The translations under genes and the position numbers were made by a program. A stretch of 64,000 nt of DNA. Source: Natrinema sp031626495 (GTDB lineage: Archaea > Halobacteriota > Halobacteria > Halobacteriales > Natrialbaceae). Below are positions 1 through 9,356 of this stretch, piece by piece (position 1 is the stretch's first letter; every line of letters begins with the position of its first letter). The DNA is taken from assembly GCF_031626495.1 (NCBI RefSeq), contig NZ_JAMQOJ010000005.1:124001-188000 (forward strand), written 5' to 3'. The notes under the pieces were generated by a model, which searched no databases, was not told the DNA's origin, and saw only the letters and a list, made by a program, of their open reading frames with translations.

Positions 1-105
1 AACCAGCAGTTAGACGACGAGGAGATGAGCAATCGCCGGCACATCCACGAGCGAGATCCGACGGCCGACGAGGACCGCGCTCGCTACGAAGACTGGTCGA
101 GCTAA
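1..105 (+). CDS. C-terminal fragment of an unidentified protein
   Basis: An open frame enters from the left edge and stops with TAA at 103-105. The 34 visible residues are strongly charged (Asp/Glu/Arg/His rich) and end in Trp-Ser-Ser, typical of the disordered acidic tail of a haloarchaeal protein. No domain is visible, so the function cannot be assigned. It lies 78 bp upstream of the GIY-YIG gene on the same strand. Confidence 0.45.
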   Translation, partial: NQQLDDEEMSNRRHIHERDPTADEDRARYEDWSS

Positions 106-183
106 CGCCGCCGGTCGCCCGCTGCCGTTGCAACGCGATCCGAAATCACACTCGTTTTTGCCGCCGCTCGCTCGAAACCCGAT

Positions 184-600
184 ATGAGCGGCACCTACGT
201 TCTTATCGTCGCCGTCGACCGGCCGACCACCGTCGAGGTGGGCGCGCTGGGCGTCCACGAGTTCGCCGCCGGCGCGTACGCCTACGTCGGCAGCGCGTTC
301 GGCCCCGGCGGCTTCGCTCGGATCGACCGGCATCTGGAACTCGCCGCCGGCGAGCGCGAGACGCGCCACTGGCACGTCGATTACCTGCTCGGCGATCCGG
401 CGGCGAGCCTCGAGACTGCGATCACCTTCGCGGACGCCGACCGGGAGTGCGAATTAGCCGGTCAACTGCCGGGCGAGCCGGTCGCCGAGTTCGGCGCGTC
501 GGACTGCGACTGCGAGGCGCACTTGCTCGACGCGCCCAGCGAGGAGGCCGTCCGCGGAGCAGCGGTCGACGCGGGCGGCCTCGTCAGGAAAGCGGACTGA
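184..600 (+). CDS. GIY-YIG nuclease family protein (DUF123 type)
   Basis: The 138-residue protein matches the archaeal DUF123 branch of the GIY-YIG fold. The N-terminus has the pattern GTYVLIV, followed near residues 32-36 by YAYVGSA (the YVG half of the signature), then FGPGGFARIDRH and, further on, a conserved HWHVDYLL segment. A Cys-x-Cys pair (DCDCEAHL) near residue 115 is also typical of the family. In other archaea the domain is often fused to endonuclease III; here it stands alone. The biochemical role is not established, and a DNA-processing role is only inferred from the fold. The start fits the family's usual N-terminus. Confidence 0.85.
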   Translation: MSGTYVLIVAVDRPTTVEVGALGVHEFAAGAYAYVGSAFGPGGFARIDRHLELAAGERETRHWHVDYLLGDPAASLETAITFADADRECELAGQLPGEPVAEFGASDCDCEAHLLDAPSEEAVRGAAVDAGGLVRKAD

Positions 601-645
601 AAGCCAGCCCCTCGAGTTATGGCGATCGAATGTGAATCGGTAGCC

Positions 646-1260
646 ATGAGCGATACCAGCTCCGACGCCGAACGCGACACTCACCCGGAACTCCGCGACG
701 ACGCCATGGGGCAGTTCCCCGTACCGGCGTTCGACGACATTCCCGCGGACCTGCAGGACCGAATCGCCGAGGAAACCGAGCAGGCGGGCTTCACGCCGAA
801 CGTGTTCTCCGCGTTCGCGTACAAACCGTCGCACTTCCGGGCCTTCTTCGACTACCACGACGCGCTCGTCGAGGACACCGCCTTAGAGCGCGAGGAGATC
901 GAGATGATCGTCGTCGCCGTCTCCGGCGTCAACCACTGCTACTACTGCAACGTCGCCCACGGCGCGCTCGTCCGCATCTACGCCGACGATCCGACGCTGG
1001 CCGACCAGTTGATCGCGAACTATCGGACCGCGGATATCGGCGAGGCTCACCGGACGATGCTCGACGTGGCCGTCAAACTCACCGAGCGCCCGGATGCGGT
1101 CGAACCCGCCGACCTCGAGCGGCTGCGCGAGGCCGGCTTCAGCGAGGAAGCGATCTGGGACATCGGTGCCGTCACCGCCTACTACAACATGAGCAATCGG
1201 ATGGCCGCGTTCGCCGAGATGCGACCGAACGACGAGTTCCACACGCTCGGCAGGGAGTAG
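646..1260 (+). CDS. Carboxymuconolactone decarboxylase / AhpD-like peroxidase-related protein
   Basis: A protein of about 204 residues with the AhpD-like core: Cys98-Tyr-Tyr-Cys101 followed by His105 (CxxCxxxH), the redox-active arrangement of alkylhydroperoxidase D relatives. Overall length and the C-terminal YYNMSNRMA helix resemble the 'uncharacterised peroxidase-related enzyme' subgroup. It probably acts as a cytoplasmic thiol-dependent peroxide-reducing or related protein; the electron donor is unknown. I chose the ATG at 646, giving the usual MSDxxS haloarchaeal N-terminus, rather than the in-frame ATG at 619. Confidence 0.85.
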   Translation: MSDTSSDAERDTHPELRDDAMGQFPVPAFDDIPADLQDRIAEETEQAGFTPNVFSAFAYKPSHFRAFFDYHDALVEDTALEREEIEMIVVAVSGVNHCYYCNVAHGALVRIYADDPTLADQLIANYRTADIGEAHRTMLDVAVKLTERPDAVEPADLERLREAGFSEEAIWDIGAVTAYYNMSNRMAAFAEMRPNDEFHTLGRE

Positions 1261-1404
1261 GCGGAACGAAACCGGGTCAGCCGACCGATCGAGCGTCGCC
1301 GTCGCGCCCTCTCCCGGCCGTCTCGCTCGAGCACGCCGGCGAGCGCGTGGGTCACGTTCGCACAGCGACCGAAGACACTTGTCGCTCACGCGAGACGGAC
1401 GGCC

Positions 1405-2055
1405 ATGGCCGACAGGGAGGACGTCCGCCGAGCGTACGACGAAATCACGGCGACGTATACGAGCGAACGGATCGCGACGCGCGACGAGACGGAGGCGGCG
1501 GCTCTCGAGGCGCTCTTCGATTCGCTACCGGCCGGCTGTCGCCTCCTCGACGCCGGCTGTGGGCAGGGAACACCGGCGCTCGAGTACGTCCTCGATCCGT
1601 CGAACGGGTGCGATCCGGAGCTGGCTGTGGGACTCGACCTCTCGCGGGGGCAACTCGAAACGGCGACGCAGCTCGTTCCCGACGCGGCGCTGTGTCAGGG
1701 TGCGATGAGTCGACTCCCTTTCGCTGCGGACGCGTTCGACGCCGTCACCGCACTGTACTCGCTGATTCACGTTCCGATCGACGACCACCCGACGGCGATC
1801 GAGGCGTTCGCACGCGTCCTCCGACCGGGCGGACGGCTCCTCCTCACGGAGGGGTGGACCGAGTGGACCGGTTCGAACCCGGACTGGCTCGAGACCGGCA
1901 CCGAGATGCGCTGGAGCATGGCCGGCGCGGCGGCCACTCGAGACCAGCTCGAGTCGGCCGGGTTCGAACTGGTCGCAGCGGGGGAGTTCAGTGACGCGCT
2001 CGCCGACGAGGAGGACGCCCGGTTCCCCTACTTCCACGCGCGGCTAGCGGAGTGA
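1405..2055 (+). CDS. Class I SAM-dependent methyltransferase
   Basis: A 216-residue Rossmann-type methyltransferase. Motif I (LDAGCGQG) lies near residues 49-56, the acidic loop after strand 2 (VGLDLS) near 76, post-motif III (DAVTALYSLIHVP) near 112-124, and the LRPGGRLLLTEG strand near 140, which together define the UbiE/Methyltransf_11 type. The substrate is not visible. It stands alone and converges on gltB, whose stop codon is 74 bp away on the other strand. Confidence 0.85.
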   Translation: MADREDVRRAYDEITATYTSERIATRDETEAAALEALFDSLPAGCRLLDAGCGQGTPALEYVLDPSNGCDPELAVGLDLSRGQLETATQLVPDAALCQGAMSRLPFAADAFDAVTALYSLIHVPIDDHPTAIEAFARVLRPGGRLLLTEGWTEWTGSNPDWLETGTEMRWSMAGAAATRDQLESAGFELVAAGEFSDALADEEDARFPYFHARLAE

Positions 2056-2129
2056 TCGAGTGTCGGAGAACGAGACCACCGGTCGACCGATCGATCCGGT
2101 CCGAAGCGAGCACAGAGACGCAGTGCGAG

Positions 2130-5100
2130 TCAATCGTCGCTCGCCGCGTAACTGGCCGATCCCGCCTCGAGGTCGGCCTCGGGCGCGCCGGGCAGTTCGT
2201 TGCGCACGTCGTCGCTGCCCTGCTCGGTGATCGCCTCGTAGTAGGCCTCGGGCATGATCTTCACGAAGGATTCGAGCGCGCGCTCCCAGTTCTCGAGGAG
2301 GCGCTGGCCGCGCTCGGAGCCGGTGTAGGCGACGTGGTTCTCGACGAGGCGGCGGAGCATCCGCTCGTCTTTCTCCTCGAGTTCGTCGTGCAGCGAGACC
2401 ATGCCGGTGTTGGCCTTGGCTTCGAATTCCTCGTCGGGGTCGTAGACGTAGGCGACGCCGCCGGACATGCCGGCCGCGAAGTTCTTGCCGGTCTCGCCGA
2501 GGACGGCGACGACGCCACCGGTCATGTACTCACAGCCGTGGTCGCCGACGCCCTCGACGACGGCCTTCGCACCGGAGTTACGAACCGCGAAGCGCTCGCC
2601 GGCGACGCCGTTAACGTACAGCTGGCCGTCGGTCGCGCCGTAGAGCGCGACGTTGCCGATCGCGACGTTCTCGGTCGGCTCGTAGGCGGCGGTCTCGGGG
2701 GTCCGGACCGTCAGCTTGCCGCCCGAGAGCCCCTTGCCGACGTAGTCGTTGGCGCTGCCGTCGAGATGCATCGAAACGCCGCTGGCGAGGAACGCACCGA
2801 AGCTCTGGCCGGCGGTCCCCTCGAGGTCGAGGGTGATCGTGTCCTCGGGGAGGCCGGGCTCACCGTAGCGGCTGGTGATGCGGTTCGAGAGCATCGCGCC
2901 GACGGTGCGGTCGACGTTCGTCACCTGCCGCTCGAGACTGACGGGCTCCTGATTCTCGATCGCGTCGGCCGCGGCCTCGATGAGATCGCGGTCGAGCTGG
3001 TCCTCGAGTTCGTGGTCCTGCTCGCGGATCTTGCGGCGGACGTCGCTGCCTGGGTCGGCCAGCACTTCCGAGAGGTCGACGTTGCGGGCCTTCGGGTGGT
3101 CGACGTCGTCGCGCTGCTCCAGGACGCCGACCTGACCGATCATCTCGTCGACGGTCTCGAAGCCGAGTTCGGCCATGATCTCGCGCAGCTCCTGCGCGAT
3201 GAACGTCATGTAGTTGATGACGTGTTCGGGCTCGCCGGGGAACCGTTTGCGCAGGTCTTCACGCTGGGTAGCGACGCCGACCGGGCAGGTGTTCTTGTGA
3301 CACTGCCGGGCCATCACGCAGCCGCCGGTGACCAGCGACGCGGTGCCGAAGATGTACTCCTCGGCCCCGAGCAGGGCGGCGACGGCCACGTCGCGGCCGG
3401 TCTTCATGCCGCCGTCGGTCGAGACGCGGATACGGTCGCGCAGGCCGGTCGCACAGAGCATCTGGTTGGCCTCGGCGAGGCCGAGCTCCCACGGGAGGCC
3501 GGCGCTCTTGATCGAGGTTCGCGGCGAGGCGCCCGTCCCGCCGGAGTGGCCCGAGATGTGGACCACGTCGGCGTTGGCCTTCGCGACGCCGGCGGCGACC
3601 GTGCCGATGCCGGCCTCGGAGACGAGCTTGACGTTGATGTCGGCCGCCTCGTTCGCGGCTTTGAGGTCGAATATCAGCTGTTTGAGGTCCTCGATCGAGT
3701 AGATGTCGTGCAGCGGCGGCGGCGAGATGAGGCCGACGCCGGGCGTGGACTTCCGAACGTGGGCGATCATCTCGTTGACCTTCGAGCCGGGGAGGTGGCC
3801 GCCTTCGCCGGGCTTCGAGCCCTGGGCCATCTTGATCTGGAGTTCGTCGGCGTTCGAGAGGTAGGTCGACGTGACGCCGAATCGGCCGGACGCGACCTGC
3901 TTGACGTTGCACTCACGCTCGGTGTTGAACCGCTCCGGCGGCTCGCCGCCCTCACCGGAGTTGGACTTGCCGCCCAGCCGGTTCATCGCGATCGAGTTGT
4001 TCTCGTGGGCCTCCGGCGAGAGCGAGCCGAGGCTCATCGCAGCCGTCGAGAAGCGCTGGACGACGTCCTTGATCGGTTCGACGTCCTCGAGCGGAATCGG
4101 ATCGCGGTCCGAATCGAACTCGAGCAGTCCGCGCAGGGTCTGGAGGTTCTGTTGCTGGTCGTTGATCAGTTCGGCGAAGTCCTGGTAGCGCTCGTAGTCG
4201 TTCGAGCGGACGGCCTGCTGGAGCGCGCCGACCGTTTGCGGGTTCCACTGGTGGTAGATCCCGTCCGAGCGGTGCTCGTACTCGCCGTGGCGATCGAGAT
4301 CGGGTTCCTCCTCACCGCTGTCGAAGCCCGTCTCGTGGCGCTCGCGAACGTCCTCTTCGATTTCGGCGAGGCCGATCCCTCCCGTGCGGTTCTCCGTGCC
4401 CTCGAAGTACTCCGCGACGAGGTCCGAATCGAGGCCGACTGCCTCGAAGATCTGGGCGCCCTGATAGCTCTCGACCGTCGAGATGCCCATCTTGGCCATG
4501 ATCTTCAGGAGGCCGTCCTCGACCGCGCCGACGTAGGCGTCGATCGCGACCTCCGTATCGGCACCGTCGGGGCCGGCGGTGATGTCCTCGATCGTCTGGT
4601 AGGCCAGGTACGGGTTGACCGCGCCAGCGCCGTAGCCGACCAGCGTCGCGAAGTGGTGAACCGTGCGCGGATCGGCGGACTCGACGACGAGGCCGACGTG
4701 GTTGCGCAGTCCGTTGCGCACGAGGTGGTGGTGGACGGCCCCCGTCGCCAGCAGGCTCGGGATCGCGACCCGATCCTCGTCGACGCCGCGGTCCGAGAGG
4801 ACGATGACGTCGTTGCCCGCTTCGATCGCGTCGACGGTGTCCTCGCGGACGCGTTCGATCGCCGCCTCGAGATCGACGCCGAGTTCGTCGCTCTCGGGTT
4901 CGTAGGTGATGTCGATCGTCGCCGCGGTGATGTCGTTTGCCGAACAGTCGCGAACCGACTCGAGTTCGGCGTCGGTCAGGATCGGCGAGTCGAGCACGAG
5001 CTGGCGGGCGTGCTCGGGCGACTCGTCGAGCAGGTTACGCTGGAAGCCGAGTCGCGACTCCATCGAGGTGACGAGTTCCTCGCGGATGTAGTCAAGCGGC

Positions 5101-6686
5101 GGGTTAGTGACCTGCGCGAACAGCTGTTTGAAGTAGGAGAACAGCGGCCGGTTGAACTCGGTCAGCACCGACAGCGGCGTGTCGTCGCCCATCGAGCCGA
5201 CGGGGTCTTTCCCCTTCTGGGTCATCGGCTCGATCATGTTCTCGAGTTCGTCGTGCGTGTAGCCGAAGGCGGCCTGGTAGTCGCGCAGACCGTCGACCGC
5301 TTCCTGCGGCGAGCGATCGTTCGTGGTCCGGATGTCGTCCAAGTGGACCTGCTCCTGAGCGACCCACTCGCCGTAACGGTCGTCGGTGAGGTCCTCGAAA
5401 ACCTCCTCGTCGGGGATGACCCGACCCTCGTTGGGGTCAGCGAGGAACAGCTGGCCGGGCTGGAGGCGGCCGCGCTCCTCGATGTGTTCGGGCTCGGTCT
5501 CGAGCGCGCCGGCCTCGCTGGCCATGATCAGGCGGTTGTCGGTGGTTACGTCGTACCGGCAGGGGCGCAGCCCGTTGCGGTCGAGGACGGCACCGACGCG
5601 TTCGCCGTCGGTCGCAGCCACGAGCGCGGGGCCGTCCCACGGCTCGACGAGCGAGGCGTGGAAGTCGTACCAGTCCTTGCGGTCGGCGTCCATCGCGTCG
5701 TCGCCGCGCCAGGCCTCGGGGACGAGCATTCGGAGCGCGTGTTCGAGGTCCCGGCCGTCCTGCATCAGCAGTTCGAGCGCGTTGTCGACGCTCGCGGTGT
5801 CGGACTGGTCGGGGTCGTCGATGATCGGCTTGACCGCTTCGAGATCCTCGAGAACGTCGCTCTCGATGTCGGTCTCGCGGGCGCGCATCCAATTGATGTT
5901 GCCCTGAATGGTGTTGAACTCGCCGTTGTGGATGATGTTCCGGTAGGGGTGGGCGAGGTGCCAGGCGCCGAGGGTGTTCGTCGAGAACCGCTCGTGGACC
6001 ATGACGAACGTCGACTCCATCCGCTCGTCGGTCAGATCGGGGTAGTAGGAGGGGACCTGTACGCCTTTGAGCAGTCCCTTGTAGACGACCGTCTTCGAGT
6101 CGAGCGAGCAGACGTAGAACCGCTCTTTGTTCTCGATATCGGCGTCCTCGACGGCGTTCTCGAGTGCCCGCCGGGCGACGTAGAGCCGGCGGTCGAAGTC
6201 GTCACCGGAGATATCGTCTTCGGGTGCGACGACGACCTGCCAGACGTCCGGTTCGGAGTCGACGGCCGTCTTCCCGAGGTCCTCGTTGTTCGTCGGCACG
6301 TCACGCCACTCGAGGACGTCGAGATCGTAGGTCTCGAAGGTCTCCTCGACGAGCGAGACGAGTTCGTTGCGTGCGGCGGTGTCCTGCGGGAGAAAGAGCG
6401 AACCGACGGCGTAGGTGTCCGGCAGATCGGCTTCGAGAACGTCCTGGAAGAACGAGTCGGGCGTCTGGAGCATGATGCCAGCCCCGTCGCCGGTGTCTCT
6501 TTCCGCCCCGGTCGTCCCGCGGTGCTCGAGGTTGACGAGTAGTTCGAGTCCGTCGGCGACGATGTCGTGGCCCCCATCCCCATCGAGGTCCATCACGACG
6601 CCGACGCCGCAGTTCGACCGTGCGTCCTCGGGGTCGGCGAGCCCCTGGGAACGCTCGGTGGATGACGCTATATGTGGCTGTGACAT
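2130..6686 (-). CDS. gltB: Glutamate synthase large subunit
   Basis: A 1,518-residue enzyme making two glutamates from glutamine and 2-oxoglutarate (GOGAT step of ammonia assimilation). The order is a class II amidotransferase domain whose nucleophile is Cys26 (NCGVGVVMD), so a 25-residue propeptide must be removed; a central domain; an FMN-binding synthase barrel; and a C-terminal GXGXG beta-helix. The 3Fe-4S ligands are visible near residues 1122-1133 as C-x5-C-x4-C (CVMARQCHKNTC). I chose the ATG at 6686: the in-frame ATG at 6707 would overlap the TATA-like box. No small subunit (gltD) is adjacent, so the electron donor (often ferredoxin in such cases) is not shown. Confidence 0.97.
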   Translation of the reverse strand: MSQPHIASSTERSQGLADPEDARSNCGVGVVMDLDGDGGHDIVADGLELLVNLEHRGTTGAERDTGDGAGIMLQTPDSFFQDVLEADLPDTYAVGSLFLPQDTAARNELVSLVEETFETYDLDVLEWRDVPTNNEDLGKTAVDSEPDVWQVVVAPEDDISGDDFDRRLYVARRALENAVEDADIENKERFYVCSLDSKTVVYKGLLKGVQVPSYYPDLTDERMESTFVMVHERFSTNTLGAWHLAHPYRNIIHNGEFNTIQGNINWMRARETDIESDVLEDLEAVKPIIDDPDQSDTASVDNALELLMQDGRDLEHALRMLVPEAWRGDDAMDADRKDWYDFHASLVEPWDGPALVAATDGERVGAVLDRNGLRPCRYDVTTDNRLIMASEAGALETEPEHIEERGRLQPGQLFLADPNEGRVIPDEEVFEDLTDDRYGEWVAQEQVHLDDIRTTNDRSPQEAVDGLRDYQAAFGYTHDELENMIEPMTQKGKDPVGSMGDDTPLSVLTEFNRPLFSYFKQLFAQVTNPPLDYIREELVTSMESRLGFQRNLLDESPEHARQLVLDSPILTDAELESVRDCSANDITAATIDITYEPESDELGVDLEAAIERVREDTVDAIEAGNDVIVLSDRGVDEDRVAIPSLLATGAVHHHLVRNGLRNHVGLVVESADPRTVHHFATLVGYGAGAVNPYLAYQTIEDITAGPDGADTEVAIDAYVGAVEDGLLKIMAKMGISTVESYQGAQIFEAVGLDSDLVAEYFEGTENRTGGIGLAEIEEDVRERHETGFDSGEEEPDLDRHGEYEHRSDGIYHQWNPQTVGALQQAVRSNDYERYQDFAELINDQQQNLQTLRGLLEFDSDRDPIPLEDVEPIKDVVQRFSTAAMSLGSLSPEAHENNSIAMNRLGGKSNSGEGGEPPERFNTERECNVKQVASGRFGVTSTYLSNADELQIKMAQGSKPGEGGHLPGSKVNEMIAHVRKSTPGVGLISPPPLHDIYSIEDLKQLIFDLKAANEAADINVKLVSEAGIGTVAAGVAKANADVVHISGHSGGTGASPRTSIKSAGLPWELGLAEANQMLCATGLRDRIRVSTDGGMKTGRDVAVAALLGAEEYIFGTASLVTGGCVMARQCHKNTCPVGVATQREDLRKRFPGEPEHVINYMTFIAQELREIMAELGFETVDEMIGQVGVLEQRDDVDHPKARNVDLSEVLADPGSDVRRKIREQDHELEDQLDRDLIEAAADAIENQEPVSLERQVTNVDRTVGAMLSNRITSRYGEPGLPEDTITLDLEGTAGQSFGAFLASGVSMHLDGSANDYVGKGLSGGKLTVRTPETAAYEPTENVAIGNVALYGATDGQLYVNGVAGERFAVRNSGAKAVVEGVGDHGCEYMTGGVVAVLGETGKNFAAGMSGGVAYVYDPDEEFEAKANTGMVSLHDELEEKDERMLRRLVENHVAYTGSERGQRLLENWERALESFVKIMPEAYYEAITEQGSDDVRNELPGAPEADLEAGSASYAASDD

Positions 6687-6708
6687 ACACACTCGTAGCG
6701 GAAACAAC

Positions 6709-6716
6709 TATAAGAG
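6709..6716 (-). promoter_or_regulatory. TATA-like box of gltB
   Basis: On the minus strand the sequence CTCTTATAGT ends about 23 nt before the ATG at 6686, the spacing expected for a leaderless or near-leaderless haloarchaeal transcript. Upstream to about 6780 the DNA is unusually AT-rich for this genome and holds further TATA-like runs (TTATAA, ATATAA), which could be alternative promoters or an upstream regulated region. The box position supports the 6686 start. Confidence 0.5.
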
Positions 6717-6828
6717 GCTAACCCATTATGACTAAGCGTATTATAAACACATATAACCGAATATAAGGTATAGGATAAAGCCTTAATCACCGCTGTCGAA
6801 CCGCTACCGTACACTAGCGAGGGGAAGT

Positions 6829-7086
6829 TCAGTAGACACGTGAACCGGTACGACTGCCGGCCGAACCCCCCTCCGGAAAGGACGGCTTTCCGGCAGCGGG
6901 GAATGTCAGAGGCACGTAGTGTCCACCCACCAGAGTGAACACCACGGAAGAGTAGTCTTCTCTCGTGAACAAGATACCTCGGGTTAAAGGATTAGGTGAG
7001 GGAGAGAGTAACATACACTTCGTCTGCCATCGTCGCTCGCAGGGACTTGCGGGTAGGAGAGGGGCCCGAGCAGATGTGCTCCCCAC
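6829..7086. other. Non-coding block with hairpins between gltB and the signal peptidase gene
   Basis: The 450-bp gap between gltB and the signal peptidase gene holds AT-rich DNA up to about 6815, then this GC-rich block, then an AT-rich promoter. I see no credible protein: the minus-strand frame spanning the block is rich in Ser/Pro/Arg and lacks haloarchaeal acidity. The block has several stable dyads (6854-6896 and the region 7050-7080). It could be a structured RNA or a remnant of a small mobile element; it lacks the conserved motifs of RNase P RNA and SRP RNA that I know. Confidence 0.35.
6854..6896. repeat. Overlapping, mutually exclusive inverted repeats
   Basis: CCGGAAAG (6873-6880) pairs with CTTTCCGG (6886-6893) around a 5-nt loop. 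CTGCCGG (6854-6860) can instead pair with CCGGCAG (6890-6896). The two stems share bases 6890-6893, so an RNA from this segment could adopt only one at a time. No transcript is known. Confidence 0.5.
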
Positions 7087-7106
7087 CCTAGACCAACCGG
7101 TGATGA

Positions 7107-7118
7107 AAATTATATAGT
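7107..7118 (+). promoter_or_regulatory. TATA box of the signal peptidase gene
   Basis: AAATTATATAGT lies 24-34 nt before the ATG at 7141 in an AT-rich stretch. This predicts a start of transcription within a few bases of the start codon, that is, a leaderless mRNA. Confidence 0.55.
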
Positions 7119-7140
7119 ATGTTCAATCTGCTTTTCAATA

Positions 7141-7734
7141 ATGGATATTCGGTGCCGTCTCACGTATCGTGCCCGTCGTACGACCGCACTCGTTGTTCTC
7201 ATCGTCGGGATCCTGAATCTCGTCTTCCCGTACGGTGGATACGTACTCGTCGGCGGTGAAAGCATGGCCCCGGCCGTTCCGGCGGGCTGCAGCCTCGCAT
7301 CCGCTCACGACTGGGACGGGGAGTCCTCGCTAGAAGGGAAAGTCGTCGCGTACGAACCGCAGGCGATCGACGTAACGGGGCCGAAAGTACGACTCGGTGG
7401 GTCGACAGATGCAGACGTCGGCGGTTGGCTCGCACATCGCGTCATCGCCGAGTACGAGTCCTACAACAGTAGTGAAGCCGACCACTATCTGTATCAAGAT
7501 GGCCTCCTCGCGCGCGAGGATCTTCCACAGCGTACGTTCGTCGCGACAGACATGACTATGGAGGAGGCGAAGGCGCTCGAGGGGAGACACGTCCTCGTCG
7601 TCAAAGGCGACAATCGGCGCCAGATCGACAGCGAACTCGTCCCCGCGGAGAACGTTCACGGCGTGGTCAGCACGGAGCGGCACGTGAAACTGCTGGATAT
7701 GGAGACGTGGCCGTGCAGCGCCGTCGCGTCGTAA
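7141..7734 (+). CDS. Signal peptidase I family (S26) protein, Ser/His type
   Basis: A 197-residue membrane-anchored peptidase. One hydrophobic segment (about residues 14-37) is followed directly by GGESMAPAVPAG with the catalytic Ser41. The general base is His99 (GGWLAHRVIAE), as in archaeal and ER-type enzymes that use His where bacteria use Lys. KGDNRRQID (Asp157 and Asp163) forms the last conserved box. It would cut signal peptides or similar substrates at the outer membrane face. No C-terminal membrane segment is present. It is short for a haloarchaeal Sec11-type peptidase, so it may be a dedicated paralogue; its substrate is unknown. Confidence 0.85.
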   Translation: MDIRCRLTYRARRTTALVVLIVGILNLVFPYGGYVLVGGESMAPAVPAGCSLASAHDWDGESSLEGKVVAYEPQAIDVTGPKVRLGGSTDADVGGWLAHRVIAEYESYNSSEADHYLYQDGLLAREDLPQRTFVATDMTMEEAKALEGRHVLVVKGDNRRQIDSELVPAENVHGVVSTERHVKLLDMETWPCSAVAS

Positions 7735-7768
7735 CCGACGGATCGCAGAGATCGAGTCGCGTCCCCCG

Positions 7769-9250
7769 CTAGTACGACTTCGCGAAGTACGCGATCTCGT
7801 CGGCGGGCTCGCCGCAGACGGTACACTCGTCGTTCTCGGGTTCGGGTACCTCACCCGCGGTCTGCCCGCCCTCGTCGTCCAGAGGCTGCATGACGATCTC
7901 CGCGGCGACCTTCTCCTTGATGGCCTCCTCGCAGGCCTCGTCGCCGCACCACGCCGTCTTCACGTACCCGCCGTGCTGGCCGATCGTCCCCATGATCTCC
8001 TCGGGGCTGTCGGCCTCGCGGATGTTCGCTTCCAGGTTCTCCTCGGCCGCCTCGTAGAGTTTGTCGTAGATCTCCTCGAGGTGCTCGTCGACGACGTCGA
8101 CGATCTCGTCGCGGTCCTCGACGGCTTCTTCGTTGTCCGGCCGGTGAACCAGCGTAACCTCCCCGTCTTCGACCTCGTAGGGGCCGATCTCGAGGCGGAG
8201 GGGAACGCCGTTGAGTTCGTGTTCGTTGAACTTGAAGCCGGGGTTGCGCTCGTCGCGGTCGTCGAGTTCGACGCGGAAGCCAGCCGTCTCGAGATCGTCG
8301 GCGATCTCCTGGGAGTACTCGAGGACGTCGTCCTTGGTGTCCTCCTGCCAGATCGGGACGATGACGACCTGCGTGGGTGCGATCGTCGGCGGGAGCACGA
8401 GGCCCTGATCGTCGGAGTGGGTCATGACGAGCGCCCCGAGAGCCCGCCAGGAGAGTCCCCACGAGGTGGTGTATGCCGTCTGTTCGTCCTCGTCTTCGTC
8501 GACGAAGGTGATGTCGAACGCCTCGGCGAAGCTCTGGCCGAGGTTGTGACTGGTCGCGCCCTGGACGGACTTGCCGTCCGGCATCAGCGCCTCGACGGTG
8601 GTCGTCGTGTCCGCGCCGGGGAACTTGTCGTGTTCGGGCTTTTTACCCCGCAGCACCGGGATCGCCAGCACGTCCTCGTAGACGCGCTCGTACTGGTCGA
8701 GTCGGGTCCAGACCTCCTCCCACGCGCCCTCGTTGCTCGCGTGGGCGGTGTGGCCCTCCTGCCACATGAACTCCTTCGTCCGGAAGAACGGCTTCGTCTC
8801 CGTGGCCTCCCAGCGGACGACCGAGCACCACTGATTGAGCCGCAGCGGCAAGTCGCGGTGGCTCCGCGTCCAGTCGGCCATAAAGGGCGCGATGATCGAC
8901 TCGCTCGTGGGACGCACCGCGAGGCGCTCCTCGAGTTCCTCGTGGCCGCCCTGGGTCACCCACGCCACCTCGGGGTCGAACCCCTCGACGATGTCTTTCT
9001 CCCGCTCGAGGAAGCTCTCGGGGATGAACATCGGGAAGTAGACGTTGTCGACGCCGGTCTCTTTGAACCAGCCGTCGAGCGCGTCCTGGATGCCCTCCCA
9101 GAGCGCGTAGCCGCGGGGCTTCGTGACGATGAACCCGCCCATCGGGGCGTAGTCGGCGAGGCCGGCCTTCTGGACGACCTCGGCGTACCACTCGCCGGGC
9201 TTGTGCGATTTCGACTCGGTGATGCCGAGTTCCTGACTCTCGTCGCTCAT
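7769..9250 (-). CDS. proS: Proline--tRNA ligase
   Basis: A 493-residue class II synthetase of the archaeal/eukaryotic type (no bacterial editing insertion). Class II motifs are visible: RPTSESII, the motif 2 loop VVRWEATETKPFFRTKEF and, in the catalytic core, GTTSHNLGQ-like AGATSHNLGQSF. An anticodon-binding domain follows, and the C-terminal zinc-type domain has Cys pairs (WCGDEAC and ECTVCG), ending in the family's usual Tyr. A TATA-like TTTAA on the minus strand at about 9276-9282 fits a start at 9250. Confidence 0.97.
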   Translation of the reverse strand: MSDESQELGITESKSHKPGEWYAEVVQKAGLADYAPMGGFIVTKPRGYALWEGIQDALDGWFKETGVDNVYFPMFIPESFLEREKDIVEGFDPEVAWVTQGGHEELEERLAVRPTSESIIAPFMADWTRSHRDLPLRLNQWCSVVRWEATETKPFFRTKEFMWQEGHTAHASNEGAWEEVWTRLDQYERVYEDVLAIPVLRGKKPEHDKFPGADTTTTVEALMPDGKSVQGATSHNLGQSFAEAFDITFVDEDEDEQTAYTTSWGLSWRALGALVMTHSDDQGLVLPPTIAPTQVVIVPIWQEDTKDDVLEYSQEIADDLETAGFRVELDDRDERNPGFKFNEHELNGVPLRLEIGPYEVEDGEVTLVHRPDNEEAVEDRDEIVDVVDEHLEEIYDKLYEAAEENLEANIREADSPEEIMGTIGQHGGYVKTAWCGDEACEEAIKEKVAAEIVMQPLDDEGGQTAGEVPEPENDECTVCGEPADEIAYFAKSY

Positions 9251-9356
9251 TGGTTCGACTCTCAGGCAGCGCGGGCTTAAACCATGCGAAGGCCGGACGC
9301 CGTTCCGCGACTCGCCACGGATCGGACGGAGACGACACGTTCGAAACGCCTGACGG

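Noticed and set aside
1868..1886. CCGGTTCGAACCCGG, like a tRNA T-arm
   Set aside because: It lies inside the methyltransferase coding sequence and no anticodon or acceptor stem can be formed around it.
2052..6542. A very long plus-strand open frame (about 1,500 codons) opposite gltB
   Set aside because: It is the mirror of gltB in GC-rich DNA, where antisense frames rarely meet stops. It has no recognisable domain and repetitive Asp/Val/Leu/Arg composition, while gltB on the other strand is complete.
6817..6834. GAGGGGAAGTTCAG, resembling the conserved 5' part of archaeal RNase P RNA
   Set aside because: The matching 3' conserved region (ACAGAA followed by GGCTTAT) is absent nearby on that strand, so RNase P RNA is not supported.
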